Positions 57,701 through 62,380 of a stretch of 64,000 nucleotides of DNA are shown here, piece by piece. Source of the stretch: Lottia gigantea (taxonomy: Eukaryota; Mollusca; Gastropoda; Lottiidae); contig NW_008706957.1 in the NCBI RefSeq assembly GCF_000327385.1, positions 34,535 to 98,534 on the forward strand. The letters are read 5' to 3'. The first letter of the stretch is position 1, and every line of letters starts with the position of its first letter. The notes below the pieces were generated by a model. The model searched no databases, was not told the origin of the DNA, and was given only the letters and a program-made list of their open reading frames with translations. A program made the translations under genes and the position numbers.

Positions 57701-58698
57701 GTTCCTGCAATTCCACTAAAACAAAGCGTTTGATGATGTCCTTAATCGCAAACTTTGCTTTAAATTATTACATACCTTTCACCCATGCCACAAGTTTATT
57801 AAGCTTTTTTTTTTTTTTTAAAAATTGGTATGTTTCTAAAATATTCCTACGTCATAGGGTGACTGCAACTTGAGCTCGGGTTTGAATTGAGTAGAGTAGA
57901 GACTCCTGTGATGTAAAATTTGACCCAGTAAAAAACCCAATTCTGACCCTCCCTATTTGGGGAGCTGTACAGAAGCTAAAAAAAAGTCGAATTAAAATTA
58001 GACCAAACTTTCGTTGGGTTTCTTTATTAGCTTTTATTTTAATATAGCCTTCAATGTGGCCTCTTAAACATTGTCAAAATATCCTAATCCTGCGTTAGCC
58101 AATCAAATTTTTGCCATCTCCAGCAGTGCCATTTTGTGAGAGATTCGATTGGTTAAAGCAGATGTCCTCAGATAAGTTCAAAAGATTATTTTACACAAAA
58201 ATGTTCAAAAGGCCAGTCTTAAGACTCTAAATGAAGTGGCAAATATAACCTATCGAAAGTTTGGTCTAATTTTAATTAGACTGAGATAATAATAATTTCT
58301 CCATTAACTCTAGCTCGCCCCAGACATTCAATCAAGGTCACCTATAATGAGAGATTGGATGCACCTCAATTGATCTATATTTAGAAACTCTTTATAAATT
58401 GACCAAAGAATAAATTGAATCCTCGCACAGTCATCCATTTCCTTGTGTTTACATCAACTTGAATATACTCCAAACATACTCAGTGAATACATCTATGAAG
58501 GGCTTTAATGCATCATTCAGGAAAAACATGTCTTCACCACCATGTGCTACCAAAATTAAATTTAATGCTTATACTTACGACATCCAAATTCATCACTGTC
58601 ATCACCACAATCATTATCACTGTCACATAACCAATCATTTTTAATACATCTATTATTATTACACATAAACTCTCCACTAGAACACGTTCTAGGTGTCA
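24511..58698 (-). CDS. LRP4: LDL-receptor-related protein, LRP4-type (35 exons visible, 5' end missing)
   Basis: A minus-strand gene whose 35 exons join with consistent phase into about 1,760 residues. Order: seven LDLR class A modules, two EGF modules (the second calcium-binding), beta-propeller 1, EGF, propeller 2, EGF, propeller 3, EGF, propeller 4, EGF, stalk, membrane span, tail with NPTY, and a stop at 24511-24513. This is the layout of LRP4, a single-pass receptor that in vertebrates binds agrin and activates MuSK at neuromuscular synapses and modulates Wnt signalling through sclerostin and Dkk-type ligands; human LRP4 has about 1,905 residues and eight class A modules. Four propellers and the tail motif separate it from LDLR and VLDLR (one propeller), and the leading class A modules separate it from LRP5/6. 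The first visible exon begins with the last two bases of a codon, so signal peptide and upstream exons are missing. Many introns carry arrays and mobile elements. The function in this animal is inferred. Confidence 0.9.
24965..25103 (-). CDS. LRP4: LRP4-like tail exon with NPTY motif
   Basis: Encodes a basic stop-transfer run ([11 protein letters not shown]) followed by [16 protein letters not shown]. NPxY is the endocytosis/PTB-binding signal of the LDL receptor family, and the surrounding [12 protein letters not shown] resembles the TYSNPSYRTST of vertebrate LRP4. The donor is GTGGGA; the poly-A/T run next to it makes this boundary a little less sure. Confidence 0.85.
25201..25505. repeat. 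CTTCACAATGTCAAGCTAT-family MITE
   Basis: Left end CCTTCACAATGTCAAGCTAT and right end ATAGCTTTACATTGCAAAG are inverted relatives. The interior has GATTGGATTGTACGCCAGCA and its inverse TGTACAATCCAATCAAAT. Lies between the promoter-distal tail exons' flank and the membrane-span exon. Relatives at 41490 and 42060. Confidence 0.75.
25677..25706. repeat. (ATT)n microsatellite
   Basis: About nine ATT units in the intron between the membrane-span and NPTY exons. Confidence 0.9.
25926..26283. repeat. AGGTATACTACCTC-family MITE
   Basis: About 360 bp with inverted ends (AGGTATATTACCTCTTAGAC, and CTAAGAGGTAGCCTCGTATT at the right). A full relative lies at 61312-61672 and a fragment at 17610. It sits just downstream (gene sense) of the membrane-span exon, close to that exon's donor. 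Confidence 0.75.
26312..26405 (-). CDS. LRP4: LRP4-like transmembrane exon
   Basis: Encodes KSKVHGAY followed by a 20-odd-residue hydrophobic span ([20 protein letters not shown]) and WKR. It is bounded by TTTTCAG and GTAAGA. This is the single membrane anchor of the receptor. The stalk exons lie upstream. Confidence 0.92.
26949..27004 (-). CDS. LRP4: LRP4-like stalk exon with a GC donor
   Basis: A 56-bp exon encoding [18 protein letters not shown]. The acceptor has a strong pyrimidine run (TTTTTTTTTTCAG). Its downstream donor would be GCAAGA, a GC-AG intron, because no GT fits. Phases on both sides (enters with 2 bases held, leaves 1) fit exactly, joining to Asp-Lys-Ser of the membrane exon. 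Supported by phase and acceptor, but short and unusual. Confidence 0.6.
27108..27465. repeat. AAAGGGACAGGT-family MITE copy
   Basis: Starts TTTAAAGGGGCACGTTCGCC and carries the family body (TATAAATAGTCTTCAGAAGT, then TAATTCCTTCCAAAATA, then CTGATTAACTTTGCTACAAA). The right part reads to CTGTCGCTTTAAA near 27408. Relatives at 36196, 45185, 45490, 49748, 54620, 62036 and 63058. Confidence 0.7.
27619..27676 (-). CDS. LRP4: LRP4-like stalk exon
   Basis: A 58-bp exon encoding [18 protein letters not shown] between the last EGF module and the membrane. It has acceptor TTTTATTTTAG and donor GTAAGT. Phase matches both neighbours (enters with 1 base held, leaves 2). Confidence 0.75.
27958..28311 (-). 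other. Unassigned open stretch inside an LRP4-like intron
   Basis: A minus-strand frame of about 117 codons without an early ATG ([20 protein letters not shown] near its start, [18 protein letters not shown] at its end). It follows an AG and ends in TGA. It is not needed for receptor phase and no family is recognised. It may be a fragment of an inserted gene or transposon, or chance. Confidence 0.25.
28386..28499 (-). CDS. LRP4: LRP4-like EGF module 6 (after propeller 4)
   Basis: Encodes [15 protein letters not shown] then [19 protein letters not shown], an EGF-like module with six cysteines of the type that packs against a YWTD propeller. Acceptor ACTATTAG, donor GTAAGT. Confidence 0.9.
28731..29412 (-). 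CDS. LRP4: LRP4-like propeller 4, C-terminal exons
   Basis: Exons 29412-29264 ([20 protein letters not shown] to HPFGLTV) and 28875-28731 ([20 protein letters not shown] to SPDRQIG). They supply the last two blades of beta-propeller 4 with their YWVD/YWTD motifs. Acceptors are ATTTCAG in both. The first exon's acceptor edge has seeded the 71-bp array at 29405-30065. Confidence 0.92.
28965..29100 (-). repeat. tRNA-derived SINE fragment (body)
   Basis: Shares the conserved body of the SINE at 48295-48640 (TTTCCAACTGTCGAGGGATC, then CACAGCCTGTAGCACACAGG). The tRNA-like head is absent. Confidence 0.65.
29405..30065. repeat. 71-bp tandem array seeded by a splice acceptor
   Basis: About nine copies, at 70-76-bp spacing, of a unit containing CCATTAGGAAATCCTGAAAT, ATAACAAATAACAATTACAA and TTTACAATCTATTCAGTAAT. 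The first part is the reverse complement of the 5' edge of the LRP4-like exon ending at 29412, with its ATTTCAG acceptor. Each further copy lies upstream of the real acceptor in gene sense and so offers a decoy acceptor. Confidence 0.9.
30194..30922 (-). CDS. LRP4: LRP4-like propeller 4, middle exons
   Basis: Exons 30922-30704 ([51 protein letters not shown]) and 30288-30194 ([20 protein letters not shown] to IIDENLG). YWTD and FWTD motifs mark blades 2 to 4. All junctions are GT-AG and phases agree. An Asn-Gly-Ser glycosylation site is present in the first exon. Confidence 0.92.
31438..31615 (-). CDS. LRP4: LRP4-like propeller 4, first exon
   Basis: Encodes [20 protein letters not shown], then [20 protein letters not shown] and FLDVIR. 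This is the opening blade, with YYTD in place of YWTD. Acceptor ATTTTCAG, donor GTAAGC. Confidence 0.92.
31640..31770 (-). repeat. tRNA-derived SINE fragment
   Basis: Matches the 3' part of the SINE family (ATGGATGGAGTTTTACATCC, TTCGGCACCATATGGGCTAA, GCACAGTCTGTAGTACAAGG). No tRNA-like head. Confidence 0.6.
31962..32085. repeat. TTTCAA-type microsatellite
   Basis: Repeats of ATTTCA and AATTTC over about 120 bp, in the intron between propeller 4 and EGF module 5. Confidence 0.9.
32140..32271 (-). CDS. LRP4: LRP4-like EGF module 5 (after propeller 3)
   Basis: Encodes [19 protein letters not shown] then [16 protein letters not shown] and [18 protein letters not shown] is typical of LRP-family EGF modules. 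GT-AG junctions. Confidence 0.92.
32346..32485. repeat. GATTGTAAAGAGG-family element fragment
   Basis: AAAGGGATTGTGCAGAGAGG, GATGGCATCGATTTGTACCA and CAGACGTCTTTGGTTC match the family seen at 42930, 57617, 59040 and 61925. Confidence 0.6.
32818..33564 (-). CDS. LRP4: LRP4-like propeller 3, C-terminal exons
   Basis: Exons 33564-33402 ([40 protein letters not shown]) and 33040-32818 ([53 protein letters not shown]). The FWTD and YWTD motifs belong to blades 4 to 6; one blade has IWCD. GT-AG junctions. Confidence 0.92.
33706..34070 (+). mobile_element. TTAA-flanked MITE, copy B
   Basis: Ends AGATGGGTTTCCTT and AAGGGAACCCATCT, 365 bp, in the LRP4-like intron of propeller 3. TTAA follows the right end (34071-34074) and TTCA precedes the left end, one base off the target. 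It has the internal stretch (GGTCACTCATTGGAATTCTG) missing in copy A. Confidence 0.75.
34315..35002 (-). CDS. LRP4: LRP4-like propeller 3, N-terminal exons
   Basis: Exons 35002-34865 ([34 protein letters not shown]) and 34573-34315 ([51 protein letters not shown]). They supply the first three blades with two YWTD motifs. The acceptor edge of the second exon has seeded a tandem array at 34574-34770. Confidence 0.92.
34574..34772. repeat. 62-bp tandem array seeded by a splice acceptor
   Basis: Three further copies, spaced about 62 bp, of a unit containing AGATCTACATAATGTATCAG, TACAGTATCTGTCCAATACA and CCTACAAGATAAAG. The unit is the reverse complement of the 5' edge of the exon ending at 34573 (about 50 exon bases) plus its acceptor. 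Confidence 0.9.
35084..35358. repeat. 45-bp tandem array seeded by a splice donor
   Basis: Six copies at exact 45-bp spacing (35084, 35129, 35174, 35219, 35264, 35309), with the true exon edge at 35354 as the seventh. The unit holds AAATTTACCTGGTTCACATG and TTATAAGTCTTCAATGAGTA. Read on the minus strand each carries CATGTGAACCAG + GTAAAT, a copy of the 3' edge and donor of the EGF exon 35490-35359. The plus-strand open frame through it is an artefact. Confidence 0.92.
35359..35490 (-). CDS. LRP4: LRP4-like EGF module 4 (after propeller 2)
   Basis: Encodes [20 protein letters not shown], then [20 protein letters not shown] and ET. It is a six-cysteine EGF module. Its donor GTAAAT is the seed of the 45-bp array downstream. 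Confidence 0.92.
35985..37742 (-). CDS. LRP4: LRP4-like propeller 2 (four exons)
   Basis: Exons 37742-37534 ([40 protein letters not shown]), 37341-37154 ([40 protein letters not shown]), 36674-36473 ([40 protein letters not shown]) and 36174-35985 ([40 protein letters not shown]). Together these give six YWTD-type blades. In vertebrate LRP family members such propellers bind ligands on their face. All junctions are GT-AG with matching phase. Confidence 0.93.
36196..36416 (-). repeat. AAAGGGACAGGT-family MITE, partial
   Basis: Reverse-orientation copy from ACTCGACAATTTTAAGATAC to TACCTGTCCCTTTAAA, with TTCTAGTACTTCTGAAGACT in between. Lies in an intron of propeller 2. Confidence 0.7.
38323..38448 (-). 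CDS. LRP4: LRP4-like EGF module 3 (after propeller 1)
   Basis: Encodes [20 protein letters not shown] then [20 protein letters not shown]. Acceptor ATTTCAG, donor GTAAGT. Typical LRP EGF module. Confidence 0.93.
38902..40844 (-). CDS. LRP4: LRP4-like propeller 1 (four exons)
   Basis: Exons 40844-40614 ([40 protein letters not shown]), 40236-40080 ([31 protein letters not shown]), 39744-39527 ([40 protein letters not shown]) and 39078-38902 ([35 protein letters not shown]). The six blades have FWSD, FWTD, FWTD, YWAD and YWTD motifs. In vertebrate LRP4 this is the main agrin-binding propeller; whether that holds here is unknown. Confidence 0.93.
41306..41431 (-). CDS. LRP4: LRP4-like EGF module 2, calcium-binding
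   Basis: Encodes [18 protein letters not shown], then [20 protein letters not shown]. The DVDEC start and a following Asn/Tyr/Phe pattern are those of a calcium-binding EGF module, as expected just ahead of propeller 1. Confidence 0.93.
41490..41757. repeat. CTTCACAATGTCAAGCTAT-family MITE
   Basis: Left end TTTCACAATGTCAATCTAAT and right end TAATAGCTTGACATTGTGAA are inverted. Shares GATTGTACGCCAGCAAATAC with the element at 25201. Lies between EGF modules 1 and 2. Confidence 0.75.
41835..41960 (-). CDS. LRP4: LRP4-like EGF module 1
   Basis: Encodes [20 protein letters not shown], then [20 protein letters not shown]. It follows the last class A module. Its 5' edge resembles the unit of the array at 42236-42510. 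Confidence 0.93.
41975..42045. repeat. CACCATTAATATAAAA tandem repeat
   Basis: Four to five copies of a unit of about 16 bp, 15 bp upstream (gene sense) of the EGF module 1 acceptor. Confidence 0.85.
42055..42222. repeat. CTTCACAATGTCAAGCTAT-family MITE, short copy
   Basis: Begins TCAAGCTATTGTGTACAG and ends TCGTAATAGCTTGACATTGT, with the inner TACAATCCAATCAAATAGCT shared with the other copies. Internal deletion relative to 41490. Confidence 0.65.
42236..42510. repeat. About 42-bp tandem array, similar to an exon edge
   Basis: Six or so copies of a unit containing TATCACAAGATGGTTGTATC and ACAATAGATACACCTAAAG. The TTTATCACAAGATG...CAATAGATA pattern is also found at the 5' edge of EGF exon 1 (41938-41970), so this array may have been seeded there and then drifted. 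Confidence 0.75.
42588..42704 (-). CDS. LRP4: LRP4-like class A module (last before EGF modules)
   Basis: Encodes [20 protein letters not shown] then [15 protein letters not shown]. Six cysteines and the SDE calcium cage are kept; the usual Asp-Cys before the last Asp is Glu-Cys here. Donor AGTAAGC. Confidence 0.9.
42930..43068. repeat. GATTGTAAAGAGG-family element
   Basis: GGAACCACAGACATCTGACT, GCAAATTGATGGTATCAGTG and AGGAAACCTCATTACAATCC match the family. Lies between two class A exons. Confidence 0.65.
43233..43349 (-). CDS. LRP4: LRP4-like class A module
   Basis: Encodes [16 protein letters not shown], then [20 protein letters not shown] and DC. The acidic calcium cage (DxTDDC, TDE) is present. 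GT-AG junctions, same phase as all other class A exons. Confidence 0.93.
43394..43535 (+). repeat. tRNA-derived SINE, internally deleted copy
   Basis: The head GGGAGCCACGGTGACTCAGT + GAGTTAGACG resembles a tRNA A box, and GGTCTAGGGTTCAATCC contains a B box (GGTTCAATCC). It is followed by the family body (GGCTAATGCCGCTGTCCTGG). The same head is at the end of the longer copy at 48295-48640. Confidence 0.75.
43852..43971 (-). CDS. LRP4: LRP4-like class A module
   Basis: Encodes [20 protein letters not shown], then [17 protein letters not shown]. It has a complete calcium cage (DFDC, SDE). Acceptor CTGTATAG, donor GTATGA. Confidence 0.93.
44676..44801 (-). CDS. LRP4: LRP4-like class A module
   Basis: Encodes [20 protein letters not shown], then [16 protein letters not shown]. 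The calcium cage uses WEDE in place of the common xSDE. Donor GTGAG. Confidence 0.92.
45176..45616. repeat. AAAGGGACAGGT-family MITE, two adjoining copies
   Basis: One diverged copy (about 45176-45485, with GGTCTTGATTTTTTGTAAAT and GACACACATGGATTTGAAG) is directly followed by a second partial one (45485-45616, AAGATACAGGTGCACCATTT, CTTCAGAAGTAATAGAAATG). They sit between two class A exons. Confidence 0.65.
45925..47240. repeat. 45-bp minisatellite, about 29 copies
   Basis: Unit of 45 bp: TTTTAGAATGGACACACACT + AGATCAGTGTATACTCCAAC + TCTGA, with few variable sites (GACAC/GATAC, AGATC/ATATC, TACT/TATT, TCTGA/TCTAA). Because 45 is a multiple of three and no stop arises, both strands stay open for over 300 codons. 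In an LRP4-like intron; not coding. Confidence 0.95.
47321..47437 (-). CDS. LRP4: LRP4-like class A module
   Basis: Encodes [20 protein letters not shown], then [17 protein letters not shown]. It has a complete calcium cage. Its 5' half and acceptor are the seed of the 83-bp array at 47438-47700. Confidence 0.93.
47438..47700. repeat. 83-bp tandem array seeded by a splice acceptor
   Basis: Three further copies at exact 83-bp spacing (CTATGAG at 47431, 47514, 47597, 47680). The unit contains ACCCATTATCACACTCAAAC + TCATTCTTATCACATGGTCT + ATGAGCTGAAATTATAAAT. It is the 5' half (about 52 bases) of the class A exon with its ATTTCAG acceptor, repeated in the upstream intron. Confidence 0.92.
48295..48645 (-). 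repeat. tRNA-derived SINE, near full length
   Basis: On the minus strand it starts GGAGCTGTGGAGACTCAGTG (A-box region), has GTCCAGGGTTCAATCC (B box), then a unique body with CCCTTGACAGTTGGAAATTG, and ends near AAGTAGGACGGAAAACT. About 350 bp. The relatives at 28965, 31640, 43394 and 51857 are partial. Confidence 0.8.
48992..49342 (-). mobile_element. TTAA-flanked MITE, copy C
   Basis: Reverse-oriented copy, 351 bp, with ends AGATAGGTTCCCTT and AAGGAAATCCATCT and TTAA on both sides (48988-48991 and 49343-49346). Holds the full interior, including the stretch missing from copy A. Confidence 0.78.
49748..50100. repeat. AAAGGGACAGGT-family MITE copy
   Basis: AAAGGGACAGAAATGCCATT at the left, then GTAAATAGTCTACAGAAGTA, ACACACATGGATTTGAAGGC and GATTCTTAGACTGGGTCTAA. 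The right terminus is diverged. Confidence 0.65.
50101..51289. other. LRP4-like intron stretch without recognised features
   Basis: No exon fits. A short direct repeat (GCCTGTAGAGTGAGCACG at about 50241 and 50410) and a tRNA-like A-box phrase at 50545 are the only marks. Ends in an N gap. Confidence 0.4.
51290..51513. other. Assembly gap (N)
   Basis: 224 N bases in an LRP4-like intron, directly followed by the copied piece of the oxygenase gene. Confidence 0.99.
51514..51690 (+). pseudogene. Copied fragment of the oxygenase gene (intron 1 end)
   Basis: Closely matches the reverse complement of about 18518-18670: CAATTTTCAATGACAAATGT, CAAATTAAGAGATAAGAATT, the TTAAGAATTAAGAA repeats, ATGAAGAACATT and ATTCCACCTTCCATATT. 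It stops just where the true exon would begin, and the sequence then diverges into GGTAGGTACAG. It is the inner end of a displaced copy, whose other end is hidden in the N gap. Confidence 0.7.
51857..52010 (-). repeat. tRNA-derived SINE fragment (body and 3' part)
   Basis: GAATGGAGTTGTACCTTGTA, TTCGGCACCATGTGGGCTAA, CATAAGCCTACTCTTTTTCG and CAACTGTCAAGGGATCTTTA match the family body in reverse orientation. Confidence 0.7.
52250..52750. repeat. Local duplication with GACTAGATAAAATT units
   Basis: Two copies of a block ending TTTCAATTCAATCTGTAA (52255-52350 and 52615-52745), each led by several 12-14-bp units (GACTAGATAAAATT). They flank a less AT-rich 260-bp piece (CCAGGGGAGAGCGCGAACAC, GAGTCACCCACATTAGGGGT). 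No gene recognised inside. Confidence 0.7.
53105..54570. repeat. 49-bp minisatellite, about 29 copies
   Basis: Unit GAATAGATTTGCTGAAATAT + TTATATAATTGACTATGTAA + TTTGGATGT. Copies differ chiefly at one site (GAATAG or GAAAAG). The two types occur in a semi-regular order, suggesting multi-unit copying. Ends are the most diverged, the middle nearly uniform. Confidence 0.95.
54620..54870. repeat. AAAGGGACAGGT-family MITE copy
   Basis: AAAAGGACATGTGCGCCATT, TAATTCCTTAAATATTATCT, GGACACACATGGATCTGAAG and TTCTGAGACTAAGGTACGAT. Ends about 50 bp from a class A exon. Confidence 0.65.
54922..55035 (-). CDS. LRP4: LRP4-like class A module
   Basis: Encodes [20 protein letters not shown], then [16 protein letters not shown]. 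It has a complete calcium cage with TDE. Acceptor TTTTTCAG, donor GTAAGT. Confidence 0.93.
55500..56515. repeat. Compound minisatellite built on TTCATCAAA
   Basis: First part (to about 55750): 26-bp units CATCAAATGGTTATTACATC + TTAGTT. Second part (to 56510): 47-bp units with CATCAAAAGATTTAAATTAC, ATCTGAGTTCATCAAATGAT and CTTACTT. The second looks like an extended and diverged relative of the first. Confidence 0.9.
56516..57615. other. LRP4-like intron stretch
   Basis: AT-rich, with no exon, RNA gene or repeat recognised on either strand. Confidence 0.4.
57617..57780. repeat. GATTGTAAAGAGG-family element
   Basis: AAAGGGATCGTAAAGAGACT, GATAGCATCAATTTGCACAT and CAGACATCTGTGGTTCCTGC match the family. 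Confidence 0.65.
57988..58280. mobile_element. MITE with 24-bp inverted ends
   Basis: The left end AATTAAAATTAGACCAAACT + TTCG is matched by its exact inverse at 58254-58277 (CGAAAGTTTGGTCTAATTTT + AATT). The element is about 290 bp, non-coding, with no clear target duplication. Confidence 0.8.
58579..58698 (-). CDS. LRP4: LRP4-like class A module (first visible exon)
   Basis: Encodes [20 protein letters not shown], then [17 protein letters not shown]. It has a complete calcium cage. Acceptor TTATTGTAG, donor GTAAGT. It begins with two bases of a split codon, so earlier exons exist but are not seen below 64000. Confidence 0.93.
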
Positions 58699-58699
58699 C

Positions 58700-60885
58700 T
58701 ACAATAAAATAAGTTATATGTTAAAGCCAAATGAAATAGTATTTTGACACATAAACACTTCCAGAGTCTTAGAGGAGAAGAATTAGACATGGGGTTCTGG
58801 TATCTTATTCAAAATACAGGTTTTGACAAGTCTTATTAACCCATATGAAACTTAGTAAGCTACACTTCCTTTTATGGGCATAGAAATGAGCTTGATGCTT
58901 TTTAAATCTGACAATTCAGTGCGAAGTAAAGGGAGAACAGAAATGAAGGTCATGTAAACAAAACACAAAATCTATTTGCCGACACCCGTTTCCAGCTAGA
59001 TGCAGAACTCTAATAATTCCACTGAAAGTATGTCACTAATCGCAAGGGGCCAAATTTACCATTAGTGATTGTCATCACACTTATTTTTTGTGAAACTGCA
59101 CAAACCACAGACGTCTGCCTGAAAATTGGAAGTGTGCAAATTGACGTTATCAATGTCTCCAATAAATATTAAAAATTTAGAAAACCTCTTTACAATCCCT
59201 TAATATTTCAATGAAAAACAACAATAGCACTATTTAATTGACAGCTGTTATTAGACAGAGGTAGTGCAAACCATTCTAGTTTCTGTCCTCTATACAGTGT
59301 ATGGCATACACCAAAAATAATAACAGGCTTTGTTTCCTGCTTTCTCTCACTAGATCAGTTAACTAAATTCCTGATGGAAATTGAATGCAAGACTCTTCTT
59401 CTAGATAATAGCATGTTTAACACATTATTCAGTCAAATGTTTTTCAACTGAATAAAAATATTATTTTGTTACAAAAATAGAGACGTGATGGGCGTTAAAA
59501 CCTCTAAAATAATCTGTTTGACAGAATTCAGTCAAGAGCTATCCAAGAACAAATTCTAAAAATGGAAATAAAAATTGGAATAATTTGCATTGAAAACAAC
59601 TCGACGAAAATTCCATCTAAGTGCCATATTTTCAAACGATTCAAAGTCAGAAATAGTAGTCATTATACAACGTTATATTGAAATCATTGGGTGGTCTTCC
59701 AGTAGCATTATCTTATTTCAAAATACCAGCAGACAAATCAAGCGTCCATCTTGAAAAATATGTAAGTGCCTAGAGGGGGGTAATTGAACCAAACTACAAA
59801 AGAGTAAAAAATAATTTGCAGTTCTATCTTGTAACACACACTGGAGGTCTCTTAAATAACACAATAAACATTTCAACTTAAAAACAACTTTTTCCACATA
59901 TTTTCAAGTGTGACAAGTAGAATAGAATTGATTTACAAAAACGAAGGATTTGATCTTGGGCAAGACTCTTATAAAAATGCATATTGTGTATACAATTGTA
60001 TCTGTGTGCATAGTGCCGGATATTGCCAATCATTGATTCCATACGTTTCCTGATAAAAGGGTCATAATAAGCAACGTATTGTGGTAGAGGATACTGGGAT
60101 AAAATTTAACACTTTATCTTCAAAGTTTCAATATAAATTAATTTATAACTGTGATATTTGATGATGTATGATAATGTAGTTGAAAGGAATGGTTATTGTC
60201 ATCCATCTTAAAACAGAAAATGATTTATGACATTTCTGGATCATTTCTGAAATTCCAGCAAAATCAATCATAATTCGTATATATACCTGTACAATAAAAT
60301 TTAAAACTAAGGACCAATTTTTTCAAAAGTGCATATGACTACTCACATTTTCTTTGCTCATACTTAGAAAGGCTCATAATTTTAAAATTGCAAAACAATT
60401 TGTCCAAGAGATAGAAAGTAAAACCAGAAGTTTTATTATATTCATTGGTTGGGAAGAGGCATTCAATTAATCTGTTATGGAGCATCTACTGCATAACATT
60501 TGAAGATGGCATAATGAAAGCCAAATCTATCTTCCAACTTCTACACCTATATTACAACTCAACAGACAAATAATAGTAAGTGGAGCTCTTCAAGTTTACA
60601 TCAAAGGAGTTTCATTTAGTGCTACTTGAAAATTTGTTAAGGAATGTGTTTATGATAAAATATCTTATACATATATATATAGATAAACAATAAATTATAT
60701 CTATTTCACTTAAATAAAATTTTATATCATAGCATTCATTCCATCACATACACCAGAATATTCTCTTGCCTGAATTTACTGAGTTCATTTACTTTCAGTC
60801 AGGCTGCTTGGTTTTTCTGAAGGAGATGGAGGAGATGGCATATAAAGATTAGGGTTGCCACATGAGTTCAAAATGTATGGGATCA
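58700..60885. other. Upstream intron of the LRP4-like gene
   Basis: No class A module, signal peptide or other exon is recognised. A GATTGTAAAGAGG-family element lies at about 59040-59203 (CACAGACGTCTGCCTGAAAA, GAAAACCTCTTTACAATCCC). The rest is unassigned AT-rich sequence. Confidence 0.45.
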
Positions 60886-61115
60886 AGGAATTAAAAGTTG
60901 GGAACCAAGGCACCAAAGATTAGAAATCAAGCCATTTAAAGTTGGGAACCAAGGCATCAAGGTTTGGGAACCAAGGCATCAAGGTTTGGGAACCAAGGCA
61001 TCAAAGTTTGGGAAACAATGGTTGGGAATCAAGGCATCAAGGTTTGAGAACTAAGGCATCAAGGTTTGGGAACCAAGGCATCAAAGTTTGGGAACCAACG
61101 CATTGAAGGCATTAA
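60885..61115. repeat. About 23-bp tandem repeat GGAACCAAGGCATCAAAGTTTG
   Basis: Eight to ten copies of GGGAACCAAGGCATCAAGGT + TTG, with some units shortened. Confidence 0.88.
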
Positions 61116-61311
61116 AGGTTTATCACTATTCTATTCAAAATCATTCACCTAGCTTTTTCAAGTTTCTAAAGCTTCATTGAATTCAGAAAACCTGATTTCT
61201 TATCAAAATCATTGGCATTTCTCAACAGTTCAATGTACTTAATGTTTCTGTACATGTAGGTACAAGATATCAAACTTAATACTCTTATCAATGTGGAAAC
61301 AGAATCTTCAT

Positions 61312-61674
61312 TAAAGATATACTACCTCCTTAGGATGACCAAAAAAATGAAATTTTTAAACTTGACCAAAATGAATCTTTGTTTATCAGTGGACCAGGTG
61401 TCATAAAAAATACAACAGAATCTCTCTATAATCTAATGAATCCATAAAACTAAGTAATAATTCATCAAACTATGAAATTTAGAAATACTGAAAGAAGCAT
61501 TTTTCAATACCAGTAATTTCTTAGTTTAATGGGAAAATCATCTTATATAGAGATTCTATTCTTTAATTATGACACCTGGTAAATCTAACTGGTGAATATA
61601 TATATATATGTAATTGTTGACCAAGTTTGAGACTTTATATGCCCATTCTAAGAGGTAGTATACCTTTAACCAAT
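61312..61674. repeat. AGGTATACTACCTC-family MITE
   Basis: Inverted ends AAAGATATACTACCTCCTTA and GAGGTAGTATACCTTTAA; body with ATACAACAGAATCTCTCTAT and AGAGATTCTATTCTTTAATT. Same family as 25926. Confidence 0.78.
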
Positions 61675-61924
61675 ACAACACCTCTCTCTAGACATTATCT
61701 TTCTGTATAAACAATATTATCATTTTCTGTTTTTTCTGGCAACTTTCATTTATCTTGAGACAACAGATCTACTGTTCTGTATTCCACACGGGGAATCACT
61801 TCTTTCTTATTCTGACATTTTGTTTTTGTTTCAAGTGTTGAGGAACGAAAATCTGTTCTACAAAATCAGAATATTTTACAGGTTGTGACATGCAGCCCAT
61901 GTCACTTTTGTACAGCTAACCATT

Positions 61925-62040
61925 TGACTGATGATTCCAAAACCTTGATTTCTGACTGAAAATTGGAATGGTGCAAGTCCATGCCTTCAATGTTCTCGAT
62001 AAACAAAATAGTTTTGAAAACCTCTTTACAATCCCTTTAA
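61925..62040. repeat. GATTGTAAAGAGG-family element fragment
   Basis: TGACTGAAAATTGGAATGGT, GCAAGTCCATGCCTTCAATG and GAAAACCTCTTTACAATCCC. It abuts the next MITE at the shared TTTAAAGGGA. Confidence 0.65.
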
Positions 62041-62380
62041 AGGGACAGGTAGGGCATTTTATTGACCAATCATCATACTTTAGTCTCAGAAACAGGAATT
62101 TTTTAACTAAGCCAATCAGTTCAAAGCTCATCATCGAAATCCATGTGTGTCAAGAATTATCTGTGATTGAATGTTAAAATGACGACTCGTCAATTTAAGA
62201 TACATGTACTCTGTGATATATAGAAAAGACATAAATAGAAATAGTGGGTAAAATTCCCAGTTTGAAGTATTTCTAAAGGAATTTTGTGATTTTATTACAT
62301 TTCTAGTACTTCTGAAGACTGTTTACATATATTTAAGATAAATATCAACCCCTCAAAATGGCGCACTTGTGCCTTTAAGG
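62036..62380 (-). repeat. AAAGGGACAGGT-family MITE, near full length
   Basis: Starts TTTAAAGGGACAGGTAGGGC and ends AAAATGGCGCACTTGTGCCT + TTAAG, which are inverted relatives. The body runs opposite to the copy at 63058. Confidence 0.78.
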
